In this document: positions 33,546 to 42,942 of the stretch, one piece after another | Position numbering within the stretch: the stretch's first letter is position 1 | How the letters are laid out: each line of letters begins with the position of its first letter | DNA from: Pseudobutyrivibrio sp. | GTDB lineage: Bacteria; Bacillota; Clostridia; Lachnospirales; Lachnospiraceae | NCBI RefSeq assembly: GCF_017471675.1 | Contig: NZ_JAFUSK010000021.1 | Location: 1 to 64,000, forward strand | Direction of reading: 5' to 3' | Length of the DNA stretch: 64,000 nucleotides | Notes under the pieces: generated by a model | Seen by the model: the letters and a program-made list of their open reading frames with translations, nothing else | The model's database searches: none | What the model was told of the DNA's origin: nothing | Translations under genes and position numbers: made by a program

Positions 33546-35765
33546 TTATGCGGCTGGGTCTTCCTCCACCTCTTCCTCTGGTGTTTCTGTTTGTGTTATA
33601 GTTTCTTCCTGCTCTTGTTCTGGTTCTGTAGATTCTTCCTGTTCCGGACCCGCTCCAGTAGATTCTTCCTGTTCCTGCTCTGATTCAGTATCCTCTTTCT
33701 TAACAGGGGCATCTTTTCCATAAGGTAGATATGCCATATAAGGGTCTACTGTTGAGGTAACATAATCCACTGGTGCCCCTGATGTATTATCTCTTATTAC
33801 GTATGCTTTCCCATCTACTGATTCACCATTTAATAAAGCACCGTCTGTTGAATCAAATGGGCGTAACACTGAACCACTAACAGTACCATTTTCATCAAAA
33901 AAATGCTCTAAATAATCTAACGTAGCAACACAGAACTTTGCAGAAGCTTCATCCCCTGTAATGAATTTGTCTGTAAAGTCGTCAGCGGATTTATATATGC
34001 TTTCCCCGTTTTCATCTTTTGGAGAAACCTTTGTAATAATCTGGCTTAAATTACTACAAATCCATTGAGTCTCATCCTCTTCATCTAAATATCCATGCAT
34101 TTCTCTAAGAATAATATCAAGACCGGTTTTATATATTTCGTTATTCATTACATAGTAGCTTTTTCCATCATCTCCAATCTCATCATACCTTGCGTGGCCC
34201 TCAATGCCATATTTAGCGCGATATTCTGGGTTTTCGGTAACAAGCTCTGCAAGATACAAACAAGCAAGATAACCTGAACAATATGCACTAAGAGTGTTAT
34301 CTTTTTCATCTTTACAATATTTAAGTTGCATTTTATATTTACTATTTTGGTAGTTTGCTACCAGATCATCTAGAGAATAGCCTTTTGTATTTCCATTTTC
34401 ATCCCCTGCATAATATCCATAATATTCCTTAAAATTTGCACCCCAATACTGATATGCATTTTCTACACAAGTTGCAATTCCTTCCTCAAACCAATTTGGA
34501 TAACTCACTTCATCTGCGTAATAGCTATCTACTTCCTTTTCTTTATCGTAATATACGTAGCCAGTCATTCCTGGTCTAGTATAATCAAACATAAATCCAT
34601 GCATCATCTCATGCACAATTGTGCTGCCTAATTCTATACTCTTATCAGTCTTTAGCTTCCACAGACCATCATCCTGATAAAAAGAGTCCTCAACCGAAGA
34701 TGCATTTACAGCCACAACATATTTTATATTGCCCTTATAAATGGCCCTTTCTTGTTCTTTACCAGTTTTTTCATCAATCACTGTCTCATAACTATCCGGA
34801 TAATGAACTGCACTCACATAAGCTAACGCATTTTTCATATTTTCATATTTTATGTCAGAAAACGCCTGAGTATTTTCGTTATAAGTTAGCATTAAAGCAT
34901 CATTGTAGTAAATATAAAGTCCTGTCTCTTTTCCTAAGGCATTATCCGCCACAGCCTGAGTAAATGCTGGAAAGCTCTCAACCAACAGATTAACCGCCTG
35001 TGGCTGAACCGTATATCTTACAAGCTCAGTAAGAGCTGCAAGCTTGTCGTAGCCCATAGTTTCAACAGCCTTTTTATCACAATGCATAGCCACTAAGTCA
35101 ACGCCTGGTTCTTCTTTAGGCTGATTATTATCTGACGTATCTTTTTTAGATTCTGATGGCTGCACCTGTGCTTGAGTCTGTGCATCAGACTGGGCATTAA
35201 GCTCTTCGTTTCTTGCTGCCTGAGCTGTCTGTCTAATAAAAGAATCTACATTTGCAACACGCTCAGCAGTAAGATTTTTTCCAGCTCCATTTATTCCAGT
35301 AATAAAATTAATTCCTGTAGCTGGGTCATCTATAAATAAAAGCTCTTCTCCACCAAACAGATTATTTATATACTCAGGAAGATTTACTTTTATTCCACCC
35401 TTTACATTTACCTTAAGCTTGTATTCCTTTGGAATATATAATGCAAATACAGGGTATGCTTTAATATTGTTTGAAGCAATCTTGCAGATATTACCGTCTG
35501 CATCTACCCAAACTACTGGTATCTTCCATGTAGCGCCATTGTCTGCAATAGCTCTTGCGCTCATTGGAAGGACTTCTCCAGGCTTAGGCTCATCAATACC
35601 TACTATATTGATAGAGCTCACCTCGTTAGTAACTACAGCTGAAGCCTGGCTGTTATTGTTTCCCACCTGATTTAGTTCTACTGCACGTGCACCAATCGGT
35701 GTAAAAATCTGGCTTGCCATTGTGATAGCAAGTAATGTACTAGCAATCCTAATATGATTTTTCAT
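33546..35765 (-). CDS. Secreted zinc metallopeptidase (gluzincin-type)
   Basis: 739 aa. A signal peptide covers about 1-28 (MKNHIRIASTLLAITMASQIFTPIGARA). The zinc site is HEMMH near residue 390, with a downstream Glu helix (NWFEEGIATCVENAY) about 35 residues later, as in gluzincins. A Gln/Ser-rich low-complexity stretch lies near 190-220. The C-terminal about 55 residues are a Glu/Thr/Pro repeat (units like EQEESTEPEQEQ) with no sortase motif or membrane segment, so the protein is probably released or held by charge. The linker around 155-195 (AGKNLTAERVANVDSFIRQ) resembles surface-protein helices. Substrate unknown. It is a single gene with its own terminator. Confidence 0.82.
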   Translation of the reverse strand: MKNHIRIASTLLAITMASQIFTPIGARAVELNQVGNNNSQASAVVTNEVSSINIVGIDEPKPGEVLPMSARAIADNGATWKIPVVWVDADGNICKIASNNIKAYPVFALYIPKEYKLKVNVKGGIKVNLPEYINNLFGGEELLFIDDPATGINFITGINGAGKNLTAERVANVDSFIRQTAQAARNEELNAQSDAQTQAQVQPSESKKDTSDNNQPKEEPGVDLVAMHCDKKAVETMGYDKLAALTELVRYTVQPQAVNLLVESFPAFTQAVADNALGKETGLYIYYNDALMLTYNENTQAFSDIKYENMKNALAYVSAVHYPDSYETVIDEKTGKEQERAIYKGNIKYVVAVNASSVEDSFYQDDGLWKLKTDKSIELGSTIVHEMMHGFMFDYTRPGMTGYVYYDKEKEVDSYYADEVSYPNWFEEGIATCVENAYQYWGANFKEYYGYYAGDENGNTKGYSLDDLVANYQNSKYKMQLKYCKDEKDNTLSAYCSGYLACLYLAELVTENPEYRAKYGIEGHARYDEIGDDGKSYYVMNNEIYKTGLDIILREMHGYLDEEDETQWICSNLSQIITKVSPKDENGESIYKSADDFTDKFITGDEASAKFCVATLDYLEHFFDENGTVSGSVLRPFDSTDGALLNGESVDGKAYVIRDNTSGAPVDYVTSTVDPYMAYLPYGKDAPVKKEDTESEQEQEESTGAGPEQEESTEPEQEQEETITQTETPEEEVEEDPAA

Positions 35766-35876
35766 GCTCTCAACCCCTTTTCACTTTCCTCTTTCTTTTT
35801 TTCAATATATCACTGGGTTTATCACACTAGTGTCACATAGGTTTAATCTTTTACTATCAAACACTTCTTCTTAAAC

Positions 35877-35896
35877 TGTCCGATATGTTATGGACA
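35877..35896. promoter_or_regulatory. Operator-like palindrome upstream of the condensation/ACP/ligase genes
   Basis: TGTCCGATATGTTATGGACA is nearly symmetrical (TGTCC/GGACA at the ends, ATA/TAT inside). It lies 98 nt before the first gene of the triad and about 110 nt before the divergent peptidase. The TetR protein at the far end of the triad is a plausible binder (inference). Confidence 0.4.
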
Positions 35897-35993
35897 CTTT
35901 CTCAACATTTGTTCATTAAATGATTCAGACTCTAGCTTTGATTTTTCTAATGTGGTAGTTTTCATTGTAACAAAAAAAAGTGGAGATTTTGTT

Positions 35994-37376
35994 ATGAAAA
36001 AATACAAACTTACAGCAGCACAAAGAATGCATAACAATTGGATTAACAGATATGGCACACAGCAGGTTTCCGGCCTAAGCATCGTGGCATCACTTAAGGC
36101 TGATTTGGATTTTCAGCTTCTTAAGAAGTGTATAGAGCTTGAAATCAAGCGCTATGGCTGTATGCGAGTGCAGTTTACAAAGCCAGATAAGAATGGAGAA
36201 ATCCTTCAGTATATTGTGGAGGATAAGGAATATGATATTCCCCTCAAGGATTTATCAAAGCTTACCATGGGTGAAGCTAATAAGACAATGCAGTCATGGG
36301 CATATAACACCATTGATGGAGATGATATTCCCATGTTTGAAATCTTTCTTATGAAGCTTCCAGACGGCTACAATGGGTTCTTTCTTCACATGGATCACAG
36401 GCTAATAGATTCCTGTGGAGTTACCGTTCTTACTAACGATATTATGTCACTGTACACACATTTCAGATTCGATGCCCCTCTTCCTGATGATTTGGCAGAC
36501 TACGAAGCTGTGCTTAAGAATGATTTGAAAAAGGCATCGAATGAGAAGCGATTCTTGAAGGATAAGAAATTCTGGGATGATATGTTAGATAAATGGGGCG
36601 AGCCTGTTTACAGCGATATTGCAGGGCCTGCCACCTTAGAAGCATCCCGCCAAAAACATAACAATCCTAAACTAAATTCTGCAGATATTGAGCTTGAAAA
36701 TCTTTTTGTAGAAGTGAAGGATTACAAATTGGAGGCAGATGCAGCCAAGCAGCTATTTGATTTTTGCCAGAATCATCAGCTTTCCATGACAAACCTGTTG
36801 CTCCTTGGAATACGCACCTATCTATCAAAGGAAAACAATGGGCAGGAGGATATTTCAATCCAGAATTTCATTTCCCGTAGGTCCACCCATGATGAATGGA
36901 CCTCTGGCGGAAGCAGAACCATTATGTTTCCTTGCAGGACAGTGATTAGCCCCGATACAGAATTTTTAGATGCAGCCTATGAAATACAAAATATGCAAAA
37001 TCAAATCTACATGCATTCCAACTACGACCCAGATTTGATTTATGAAGAGATTGCAAGAAGGTATGGCACTCCTAAAAATACTACCTACGAAAGCTGCTAT
37101 CTGACTTATCAGCCTCTTCCTGTTAAGATGGAAAATCCATACCTAAAGGATATTCCACTATACTGCAAGTGGTTTGCAAATGGCGCTGCCACCAAAAAGA
37201 TGTATCTGACTGTATCTCACACTGAGGATGGTGGCATGAATTTTTCATATCATTATCAGGTGGCTGAGCTTAATGAAAAGCAGGTAGAGCTTTTCAACTA
37301 TTATTTAATGCGAATCATATTTAGAGGTATCGAGGAACCAAACCTATCAATAGGTGAAATAATAAATATCGTATAA
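35994..37376 (+). CDS. Free-standing condensation-domain-like acyltransferase
   Basis: 460 aa. Start set at ATG 35994 (MKKYKLTAAQRMHNNW), which follows TGGAGAT; the frame extends 14 codons upstream without a ribosome site. The centre has HMDHRLIDSCG (about residues 135-145), matching the catalytic HxxxD of the NRPS condensation/PapA/chloramphenicol acetyltransferase superfamily. Later segments (SIQNFISRRST, SCYLTYQPLP) also fit. Such single enzymes join an acyl group carried on an ACP to an alcohol or amine acceptor. An ACP and an AMP-ligase follow directly, forming a loader-carrier-condenser set. Product unknown. Confidence 0.8.
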   Translation: MKKYKLTAAQRMHNNWINRYGTQQVSGLSIVASLKADLDFQLLKKCIELEIKRYGCMRVQFTKPDKNGEILQYIVEDKEYDIPLKDLSKLTMGEANKTMQSWAYNTIDGDDIPMFEIFLMKLPDGYNGFFLHMDHRLIDSCGVTVLTNDIMSLYTHFRFDAPLPDDLADYEAVLKNDLKKASNEKRFLKDKKFWDDMLDKWGEPVYSDIAGPATLEASRQKHNNPKLNSADIELENLFVEVKDYKLEADAAKQLFDFCQNHQLSMTNLLLLGIRTYLSKENNGQEDISIQNFISRRSTHDEWTSGGSRTIMFPCRTVISPDTEFLDAAYEIQNMQNQIYMHSNYDPDLIYEEIARRYGTPKNTTYESCYLTYQPLPVKMENPYLKDIPLYCKWFANGAATKKMYLTVSHTEDGGMNFSYHYQVAELNEKQVELFNYYLMRIIFRGIEEPNLSIGEIINIV

Positions 37377-37395
37377 ACGAAGTGGAGGAACAGTT

Positions 37396-37635
37396 ATGTC
37401 AATTGAAAAACAATTTAAGGAATTAGTATCCCAGTACTGCCAGGCTTCAACTGATGAGCTAAAGGGTGATAGCCGATTCAGAGAGGATTTGGATTTTAGT
37501 TCTCTTGATTTCATGTCCTTTTTAGGAGAATTGGAGGACGAATTCGATATTGAGCTTCAACAGGAGCGCATAGTAAACATCCGCACTATCGGGGAAGCAC
37601 TTTCAATGATTCAGGATTTACAGGAGGCATCATAA
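37396..37635 (+). CDS. Acyl/peptidyl carrier protein
   Basis: 79 aa, the usual size of an ACP. The phosphopantetheine site reads DLDFSSLDFMSF near residues 31-42; the Ser before LD is the expected attachment point. The usual Asp in DSL is replaced by Ser (SSL), as in some specialised carriers. Acidic helices ELEDEFDIEL and a typical C-terminal helix follow. Its stop overlaps the ligase start by one base, so they are co-translated. It is unlikely to be the main fatty acid ACP. Confidence 0.88.
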   Translation: MSIEKQFKELVSQYCQASTDELKGDSRFREDLDFSSLDFMSFLGELEDEFDIELQQERIVNIRTIGEALSMIQDLQEAS

Positions 37636-39191
37636 TGGAAAATCTGCGCACTCTTTGGGAGAAAACCGCCGGCTCCTACAAACAGCTTACCGCCATCAGG
37701 TATTTGCATAAAAAGGAAATAAAAGAGGTTACCTACGATAGTTTAGATAAAATGATTAGGTTAATCCGCGGTGGGCTATACAGCACTGGAATATCTGCTT
37801 CCCATGTGGCTATCATCGGCGAAACCAGTGTCCAGTGGATAGCAAGCTATCTAGCCATAGTAACTGGTGATAATGTGGCTGTACCACTTGATGCCCTACT
37901 GCCCGCTGAGGATTTAATCGATTTATTAAATCGCTCTCATGCTAAGGTACTGTTTTTGAGTCCTAAGCTTATTAGCCTTGCAGACCAGGCTCTTAAGCTA
38001 TGCCCTAATCTGAAACAGATTTGGCTGCTTAACGATTCTTACGAACAGTTCATCCAAAACGCCAGAATTGGTACATTACCAGAGCTAATGAACCTTGGTA
38101 ATAATAAGATTGATGTGATTGCTTCTAAGCCATCCAGCCTTGCCACAATCATATTTACATCTGGCACCACAGGCAAAAGCAAGGGTGTAATGCTTACTCA
38201 AAAGAATCTATATGACAATGTGGCTAATGTGCAATATGAGGTGGCGCCAGGCTGTGTAATGATGAGTGTACTTCCTATTCATCACGCTTACTGCCTTGTT
38301 ATGGACTGGCTAAAGGGATTCTCACTAGGGTCTATAGTATGCATCAACGATTCCTTCATGCACATGGTGAAAAACATGAGCATCTTTAAGCCAGAGGTAA
38401 TACTGATGGTGCCTCTGATGATTGAATCCATATACAAAAGATTGTCAGCTAATGCCGATTTGCCTGTTGATGTTATTAAAGAAAAAATATTTGGTGGAAA
38501 TCTTAGAATCATTTTCACTGGTGGCGCTCACCTTGACCCATTTTATATTGAAGAGTTTGCCAAATATGGAGTTGATATTTTAGAAGGCTATGGAATGTCT
38601 GAGTGTTCCCCTGTAATCACTACAAACACTCCTGATAATCACAAGCCAGGCTCTATCGGAAAGCCTCTTGATAATGTGGAAATAAAAATCGAAAATGATG
38701 AAATACTAGTCCGTGGAACAAGCGTTATGAAAGGCTATTTTGAAATGCCTGCTGAAACTGAGGCAGCCTTTACAGATGGTTGGCTTCACACTGGAGACAA
38801 GGGTTATATTGATGAAGATGGCTATTTATTCATCAACGGACGTGTCAAAAATCTAATCATTATGTCTAACGGGGAAAACATTTCGCCGGAAGAGATAGAA
38901 AACAAGATTTCTCTCAACCCACTGGTTGCAGAAGTGATTATATCAGGCAACAACACAGGCCTTACCGCCCACATCTATCCTGATATGGATTATGCTAAGG
39001 CACGTAACATTAACCCTCTTGATATCAACAATGTGCTACAGGGTTTTGTTGATGAATATAACAAAGCCCAGCCAAGCTACAGGCATATTACAAGCCTTAT
39101 AGTCAGGACTGAGCCTTTTATTAGAAGCACTACTGGTAAAATCAAAAGAAATGATCCATTAAATCTCAATAAAGGGCAAGATGCCGTTTAA
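37635..39191 (+). CDS. AMP-forming acyl-CoA/acyl-ACP ligase
   Basis: 518 aa, ANL superfamily. Core motifs in order: IFTSGTTGKSKGVMLT near 178, GYGMSECSPVITTN near 318, GWLHTGDKGYIDEDGYLFINGR near 380 and the C-terminal lysine in STTGKIKRN near 506. It activates a carboxylate as acyl-AMP and would load it on the carrier protein encoded just before. The acyl or aryl substrate cannot be read with confidence; overall similarity is to fatty acyl ligases. The last 33 bp overlap the convergent TetR gene. Confidence 0.9.
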   Translation: MENLRTLWEKTAGSYKQLTAIRYLHKKEIKEVTYDSLDKMIRLIRGGLYSTGISASHVAIIGETSVQWIASYLAIVTGDNVAVPLDALLPAEDLIDLLNRSHAKVLFLSPKLISLADQALKLCPNLKQIWLLNDSYEQFIQNARIGTLPELMNLGNNKIDVIASKPSSLATIIFTSGTTGKSKGVMLTQKNLYDNVANVQYEVAPGCVMMSVLPIHHAYCLVMDWLKGFSLGSIVCINDSFMHMVKNMSIFKPEVILMVPLMIESIYKRLSANADLPVDVIKEKIFGGNLRIIFTGGAHLDPFYIEEFAKYGVDILEGYGMSECSPVITTNTPDNHKPGSIGKPLDNVEIKIENDEILVRGTSVMKGYFEMPAETEAAFTDGWLHTGDKGYIDEDGYLFINGRVKNLIIMSNGENISPEEIENKISLNPLVAEVIISGNNTGLTAHIYPDMDYAKARNINPLDINNVLQGFVDEYNKAQPSYRHITSLIVRTEPFIRSTTGKIKRNDPLNLNKGQDAV

Positions 39192-39734
39192 AAATACAGT
39201 AGTTAGAATATCAGCTATTTCTTCAGCGGGGGCTTTACAATCCTCCGCTGTCCATTTGTGAAGCACACCAAGATTAATTCCTATGGTAGCTGCTATAAAA
39301 TAAGAAAAGCTCTGATTATCCTTGATTATTCCAGAACCAACCTCACTTACCTTAGCAACATAGCGATGGAACATAAGCATAGCTTTTTCAAGAAAGCTAT
39401 CGCCTCTTGGACTGTGCAATATACTGGTCAAAAACGGATTATCCTTGGTGTAATTGCAAATAGCAAGAAAATAGGAATGGCACAGTTGCCTGTCTCCCTT
39501 GGGATGAAAGCTTTCCATCAACTCAAAAATATCATTGATAGTCTTGTCCTCTGCAGCACTTATCAGTGCAGGCACATTCTCATAGTGATTATAAAATGTA
39601 CTCCTAACAATTCCTGATTTCTTCACCACATCAGACACTGTAATTTTTTCAAACTGCTTTTCCTTGCTCAGCAGGAAAAAGGCGCCTATGATGGCATCCT
39701 CCGCTGTGCTGTATCTCTCATCTAATTCTTTCAT
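39159..39734 (-). CDS. TetR-family regulator
   Basis: 191 aa. An N-terminal HTH (residues 10-55, EKITVSDVVKKSGIVRSTFYNHY) is followed by an all-helical ligand-binding domain with a TetR_C-like pattern. It converges on the triad with a 33-bp overlap at the 3' ends, an arrangement in which the two transcripts are antisense to each other. It may control the triad through the palindrome at 35877, or respond to its lipid-like product (inference). Confidence 0.88.
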   Translation of the reverse strand: MKELDERYSTAEDAIIGAFFLLSKEKQFEKITVSDVVKKSGIVRSTFYNHYENVPALISAAEDKTINDIFELMESFHPKGDRQLCHSYFLAICNYTKDNPFLTSILHSPRGDSFLEKAMLMFHRYVAKVSEVGSGIIKDNQSFSYFIAATIGINLGVLHKWTAEDCKAPAEEIADILTTVFLNGILPFIEI

Positions 39735-39799
39735 AACTGTCTCCGTAAATTCGTAGCTGATAATATATAAGCCAGTGCGTAGCTAACAAGCTATTAAAA

Positions 39800-39895
39800 A
39801 ACCACCCTGTAGGCAACAAGCTCTAATATTTCTTAAGCGAAGCTTTCTATGCTGAGCGTAGAAATCATTAGGCTTGTAGCCGTGACTGGGTGGTT
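39800..39895 (-). terminator. Long branched terminator structure after phosphoglucomutase
   Basis: Outer stem AACCACCC (39800-39807)/GGGTGGTT (39888-39895) is followed on the minus strand by T6, as in a terminator. Inside are GGCAACAAGCTCTAAT (39812-39827) pairing imperfectly with ATTAGGCTTGTAGCC (39867-39881), and a 9-bp hairpin at 39844-39864. At 96 nt it is far larger than a simple terminator. Confidence 0.7.
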
Positions 39896-39902
39896 GTGTT
39901 AC

Positions 39903-41594
39903 TTAGCTAAATAATGGCTTTAAAGCATCAGCAAGCTTGTCTTTCATTGCCTGTGCCTCAGCAAGATCCTTACCCTTTGTAGTGAAGTAAGTCTTAATCT
40001 TTGGCTCTGTACCTGAAGGACGAACAACAACTGTGCATCCATTCTCAAGACCGTATATAAGTACGTTTGCTGATGGAAGACCAGTCTCAGCTGTGTTCTT
40101 GTAATCTGTAACCTTTGTTACAGCGATGCCTGCGATATCCTTTGGTGGGTTCTCGCGAAGCTGGCTCATGATGCCTGCCATTGTATCCATACCTGAAAGG
40201 CCTGGGAATTCGAATGAATCTACCTTGTTAAGGTAACGGCCGTACTCAGCGTAAATCTCCTCAAGACGCTGCTTGATAGAGCTTCCGATGCTGCGATAGT
40301 AAGCAGCCATCTCGCAGATAAGCATTGAACCGATAACTGCATCCTTATCACGTACATAAGGACCAGCAAGGTATCCGTAAGACTCCTCGAAACCGAAGAT
40401 GAATCTATCTACTTCTCCATCTGCCTCAAGACCAGCAATCTGATCACCAATCCACTTGAAGCCTGTAAGAACTGAACGAAGCTCTACGCCGTAGTGCTCT
40501 GCAACTGCATCTGCAAGTGGTGTAGAAACAATTGACTTAACTGCTACAGGGTTCTTTGGCATTGTGCCCTTTTCGATACGTCCTGCTGCAATGTAATCAA
40601 GAAGAAGTACACCAACCTCGTTGCCAGAAACAAGCTCATAGCTTCCGTCTGGACACTTCATAGCGATACCAACACGGTCTGCATCTGGGTCAGTAGCAAG
40701 CATTAAATCTGCGCCCTCCTTCTTAGCAAGCTCAAGGCCAAGCTCAAGTGCCTCGAAGATTTCTGGGTTTGGATAGCTACATGTTGTGAAGTATCCGTTT
40801 GGATATTCCTGCTCAGGAACGATTGTGATATCTGTGATACCAATATCGTTAAGAACACGTGTAACTGGAACTAAACCAGAACCGTTAAGTGGGCTATAAA
40901 CAAGCTTAAGACCAGCTGTCTTGCAAAGACCTGGACGAACCTGACGCTCTTCGATTGCTGCGTAGAATGCGTTCTTGCAATCATCGCCAACGAACTTGAT
41001 AAGTCCCTTCTCAACACCCTCAGCGAAAGACATAACCTTTGCACCTGTGAGGACATCTGTCTTCTGAATCTCAGCATATACGATAGCTGCTGCATCATCT
41101 GTCATCTGGCATCCGTCTGGACCGTAAGCCTTGTATCCATTATATTTAGCAGGGTTGTGTGAAGCTGTAACCATGATACCTGCATTACATTTATAGTATC
41201 TAGTAGCGAATGAAAGTGCTGGAACTGGCATAAGTGCATCGTAAATACGAACATTGATACCATTAGCAGCGAGAACACCAGCTGCAGCCTTAGCAAAAAC
41301 ATCGCTCTTGATACGGCTATCATAGCTGATAGCAACTGTCTGGTTGCCGCCCTGTGTCTTAACCCAGTTTGCAAGTCCCTGTGTAGCCTGACGTACAACA
41401 TATACGTTCATTCTGTTAGTACCTGCACCAAGGACACCACGAAGACCAGCAGTACCAAATGCAAGTGCTACTGCAAATCTGTCCTTAATCTCGTCATCGT
41501 TACCCTCAATCTTTGCAAGCTCAGGCTTTAAATCTGGATCATCCAAATCTGCTGCAAGCCAACGCTTATAATCATCATTGTACATAATATTCAT
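39903..41594 (-). CDS. pgm: Phosphoglucomutase/phosphomannomutase, alpha-D-phosphohexomutase family
   Basis: 563 aa, the long PGM2-like type. The phosphoserine loop TASHNPAKYNGYK lies near 141, the metal loop DPDADRVGIA near 302, the sugar loop GFEESYGYL near 399 and the phosphate-binding RPSGTEPKIK near 533. It interconverts glucose 1-phosphate and 6-phosphate (or the mannose forms), linking glycogen and cell-wall sugar synthesis to glycolysis. It has its own promoter and a large terminator. The ribosome site AAGGAGATGA precedes the start. Confidence 0.95.
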   Translation of the reverse strand: MNIMYNDDYKRWLAADLDDPDLKPELAKIEGNDDEIKDRFAVALAFGTAGLRGVLGAGTNRMNVYVVRQATQGLANWVKTQGGNQTVAISYDSRIKSDVFAKAAAGVLAANGINVRIYDALMPVPALSFATRYYKCNAGIMVTASHNPAKYNGYKAYGPDGCQMTDDAAAIVYAEIQKTDVLTGAKVMSFAEGVEKGLIKFVGDDCKNAFYAAIEERQVRPGLCKTAGLKLVYSPLNGSGLVPVTRVLNDIGITDITIVPEQEYPNGYFTTCSYPNPEIFEALELGLELAKKEGADLMLATDPDADRVGIAMKCPDGSYELVSGNEVGVLLLDYIAAGRIEKGTMPKNPVAVKSIVSTPLADAVAEHYGVELRSVLTGFKWIGDQIAGLEADGEVDRFIFGFEESYGYLAGPYVRDKDAVIGSMLICEMAAYYRSIGSSIKQRLEEIYAEYGRYLNKVDSFEFPGLSGMDTMAGIMSQLRENPPKDIAGIAVTKVTDYKNTAETGLPSANVLIYGLENGCTVVVRPSGTEPKIKTYFTTKGKDLAEAQAMKDKLADALKPLFS

Positions 41595-41625
41595 CTCCTT
41601 GTTTTGCTAACTTAAAACTCCTTTA

Positions 41626-41654
41626 ATTTTAAGTTTTTAGGTTAGGCATGTCAA
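41626..41654 (-). promoter_or_regulatory. Promoter of phosphoglucomutase
   Basis: On the minus strand TTGACA (41649-41654) and TAAAAT (41626-41631) are 17 bp apart, about 32 nt before the ATG. The leader contains the weak inverted repeat CTTAAAA/TTTTAAG. Confidence 0.75.
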
Positions 41655-41664
41655 CCAATGTATG

Positions 41665-42942
41665 TTAAAAACAATTGGATATCAAATACAATGACCCTGC
41701 TATGCACACAACCTCTGCCTTTTCCTTGATGTTATCAAGTGTTATATCATCTGACAGCACAGCTGCATCTATGCCTCTGGTACGAATCATCTCGGCTAGC
41801 TTTTCTGGTGGCATGGTTCGAGGGTTTGGCACTGCCAGCGTGTAGCATCTATCTGCAATAGGAAGCAGTGTGTCTAGGATGATGTCTACTTCCTTGTCGG
41901 CTAGGATGCCAAGTACGAATGTAATCTTCTTGCCCGGGAAATATTCTTCTAAGGACTGGCGAAGGACTGTGGCTCCTTGTCTGTTATGGCCTCCGTCTAT
42001 GATTACAGGAGGGTTGTCTGAAAGTAGGGTAAACCTTCCAAACCACTTCGTATTTGCGATACCTCTTCTAATGGCTTCTTCCGTGATTGGATAGCCCTTT
42101 TCCCCAAGCTTACGGGCTGCTGCAATAGCTACAGCTGCATTATCTATCTGATAGGTACCAAGCATGGTAGTTTCATAATCCATGCCATCTGATGTAATAA
42201 ATCTCTGTCCGTGTATATCTCTATTAATTATTTGGCTTGCTTTTACAATTTCAAGGCTGACTGATTGTTTGGCGCATACTTCTTCAAGCACATGTACAAC
42301 CTCTGGCTCCTGCTTGGCACTTACTACAGTAGTACCTGACTTTATTATCCCAGCTTTTTCTGTAGCAATCTCAGTAAGTGTGTTTCCAAGAATAGTCATG
42401 TGGTCGTAACTGATAGGAGTGATAACCGATACAAGTGGTGCAGGGATCACATTAGTAGTGTCCATCCTGCCACCCATACTCACCTCCAGCAGCACCAGTT
42501 CACATCCCATTTTTATAAAATAAATAAAAGCCATCACTGTCAAAAACTCATACTCACTGACAAAAATCCCTTCATTAGCAAGCTCATCATAGGCTGGCTT
42601 TACCTGAGAAAACACCTCTGCAAAATCTGCGTCTGAAATATCCCTTCCGTTCACCCTAAACATCTCGTTATATCGATACAAGAAAGGTGAAGTAAAGGCA
42701 CCCGTAACAACGGATGCCTCATTTAAAATATTAGCCAAATATGTAGTGGTGGAACCCTTGCCATTAGTTCCGGCTATATGTACATATTTAAGTTTATCCT
42801 GAGGCCTGTTAAGCTTTTCTAAAAGTGCCAGCTCCGCATCTAATGAGAAGAAATCCTTCTTCACACCACCATCAGCTGGTGGTGTAAAATGTGGCATACT
42901 CTTGAAAAAATCCACAGCCTCTTTATAGCTATATTTCATCAT
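41665..42942 (-). CDS. folC: Folylpolyglutamate/dihydrofolate synthase
   Basis: 425 aa, Mur ligase-like. The P-loop is HIAGTNGKGSTTTYLANIL near 50. SMGGRMDTTNV and the ISYDHMTILGNTLTEIATEKAGIIK segment near 185 are characteristic, and the C-terminal ligase part has IIDGGHNRQGA near 318. It adds glutamate to folates and keeps them in the cell. Its start overlaps the folT stop by 4 bp (ATGA), so uptake and retention of folate are translated together under the same THF riboswitch. Confidence 0.95.
   Translation of the reverse strand: MMKYSYKEAVDFFKSMPHFTPPADGGVKKDFFSLDAELALLEKLNRPQDKLKYVHIAGTNGKGSTTTYLANILNEASVVTGAFTSPFLYRYNEMFRVNGRDISDADFAEVFSQVKPAYDELANEGIFVSEYEFLTVMAFIYFIKMGCELVLLEVSMGGRMDTTNVIPAPLVSVITPISYDHMTILGNTLTEIATEKAGIIKSGTTVVSAKQEPEVVHVLEEVCAKQSVSLEIVKASQIINRDIHGQRFITSDGMDYETTMLGTYQIDNAAVAIAAARKLGEKGYPITEEAIRRGIANTKWFGRFTLLSDNPPVIIDGGHNRQGATVLRQSLEEYFPGKKITFVLGILADKEVDIILDTLLPIADRCYTLAVPNPRTMPPEKLAEMIRTRGIDAAVLSDDITLDNIKEKAEVVCIAGSLYLISNCF

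Noticed and set aside
33546-35765. Flagellinolysin (flagellin with inserted HExxH peptidase)
   Set aside because: A signal peptide is present and no flagellin N- and C-terminal helices are seen; the helical AGKNLTAERVANVD-like patch alone is not enough.
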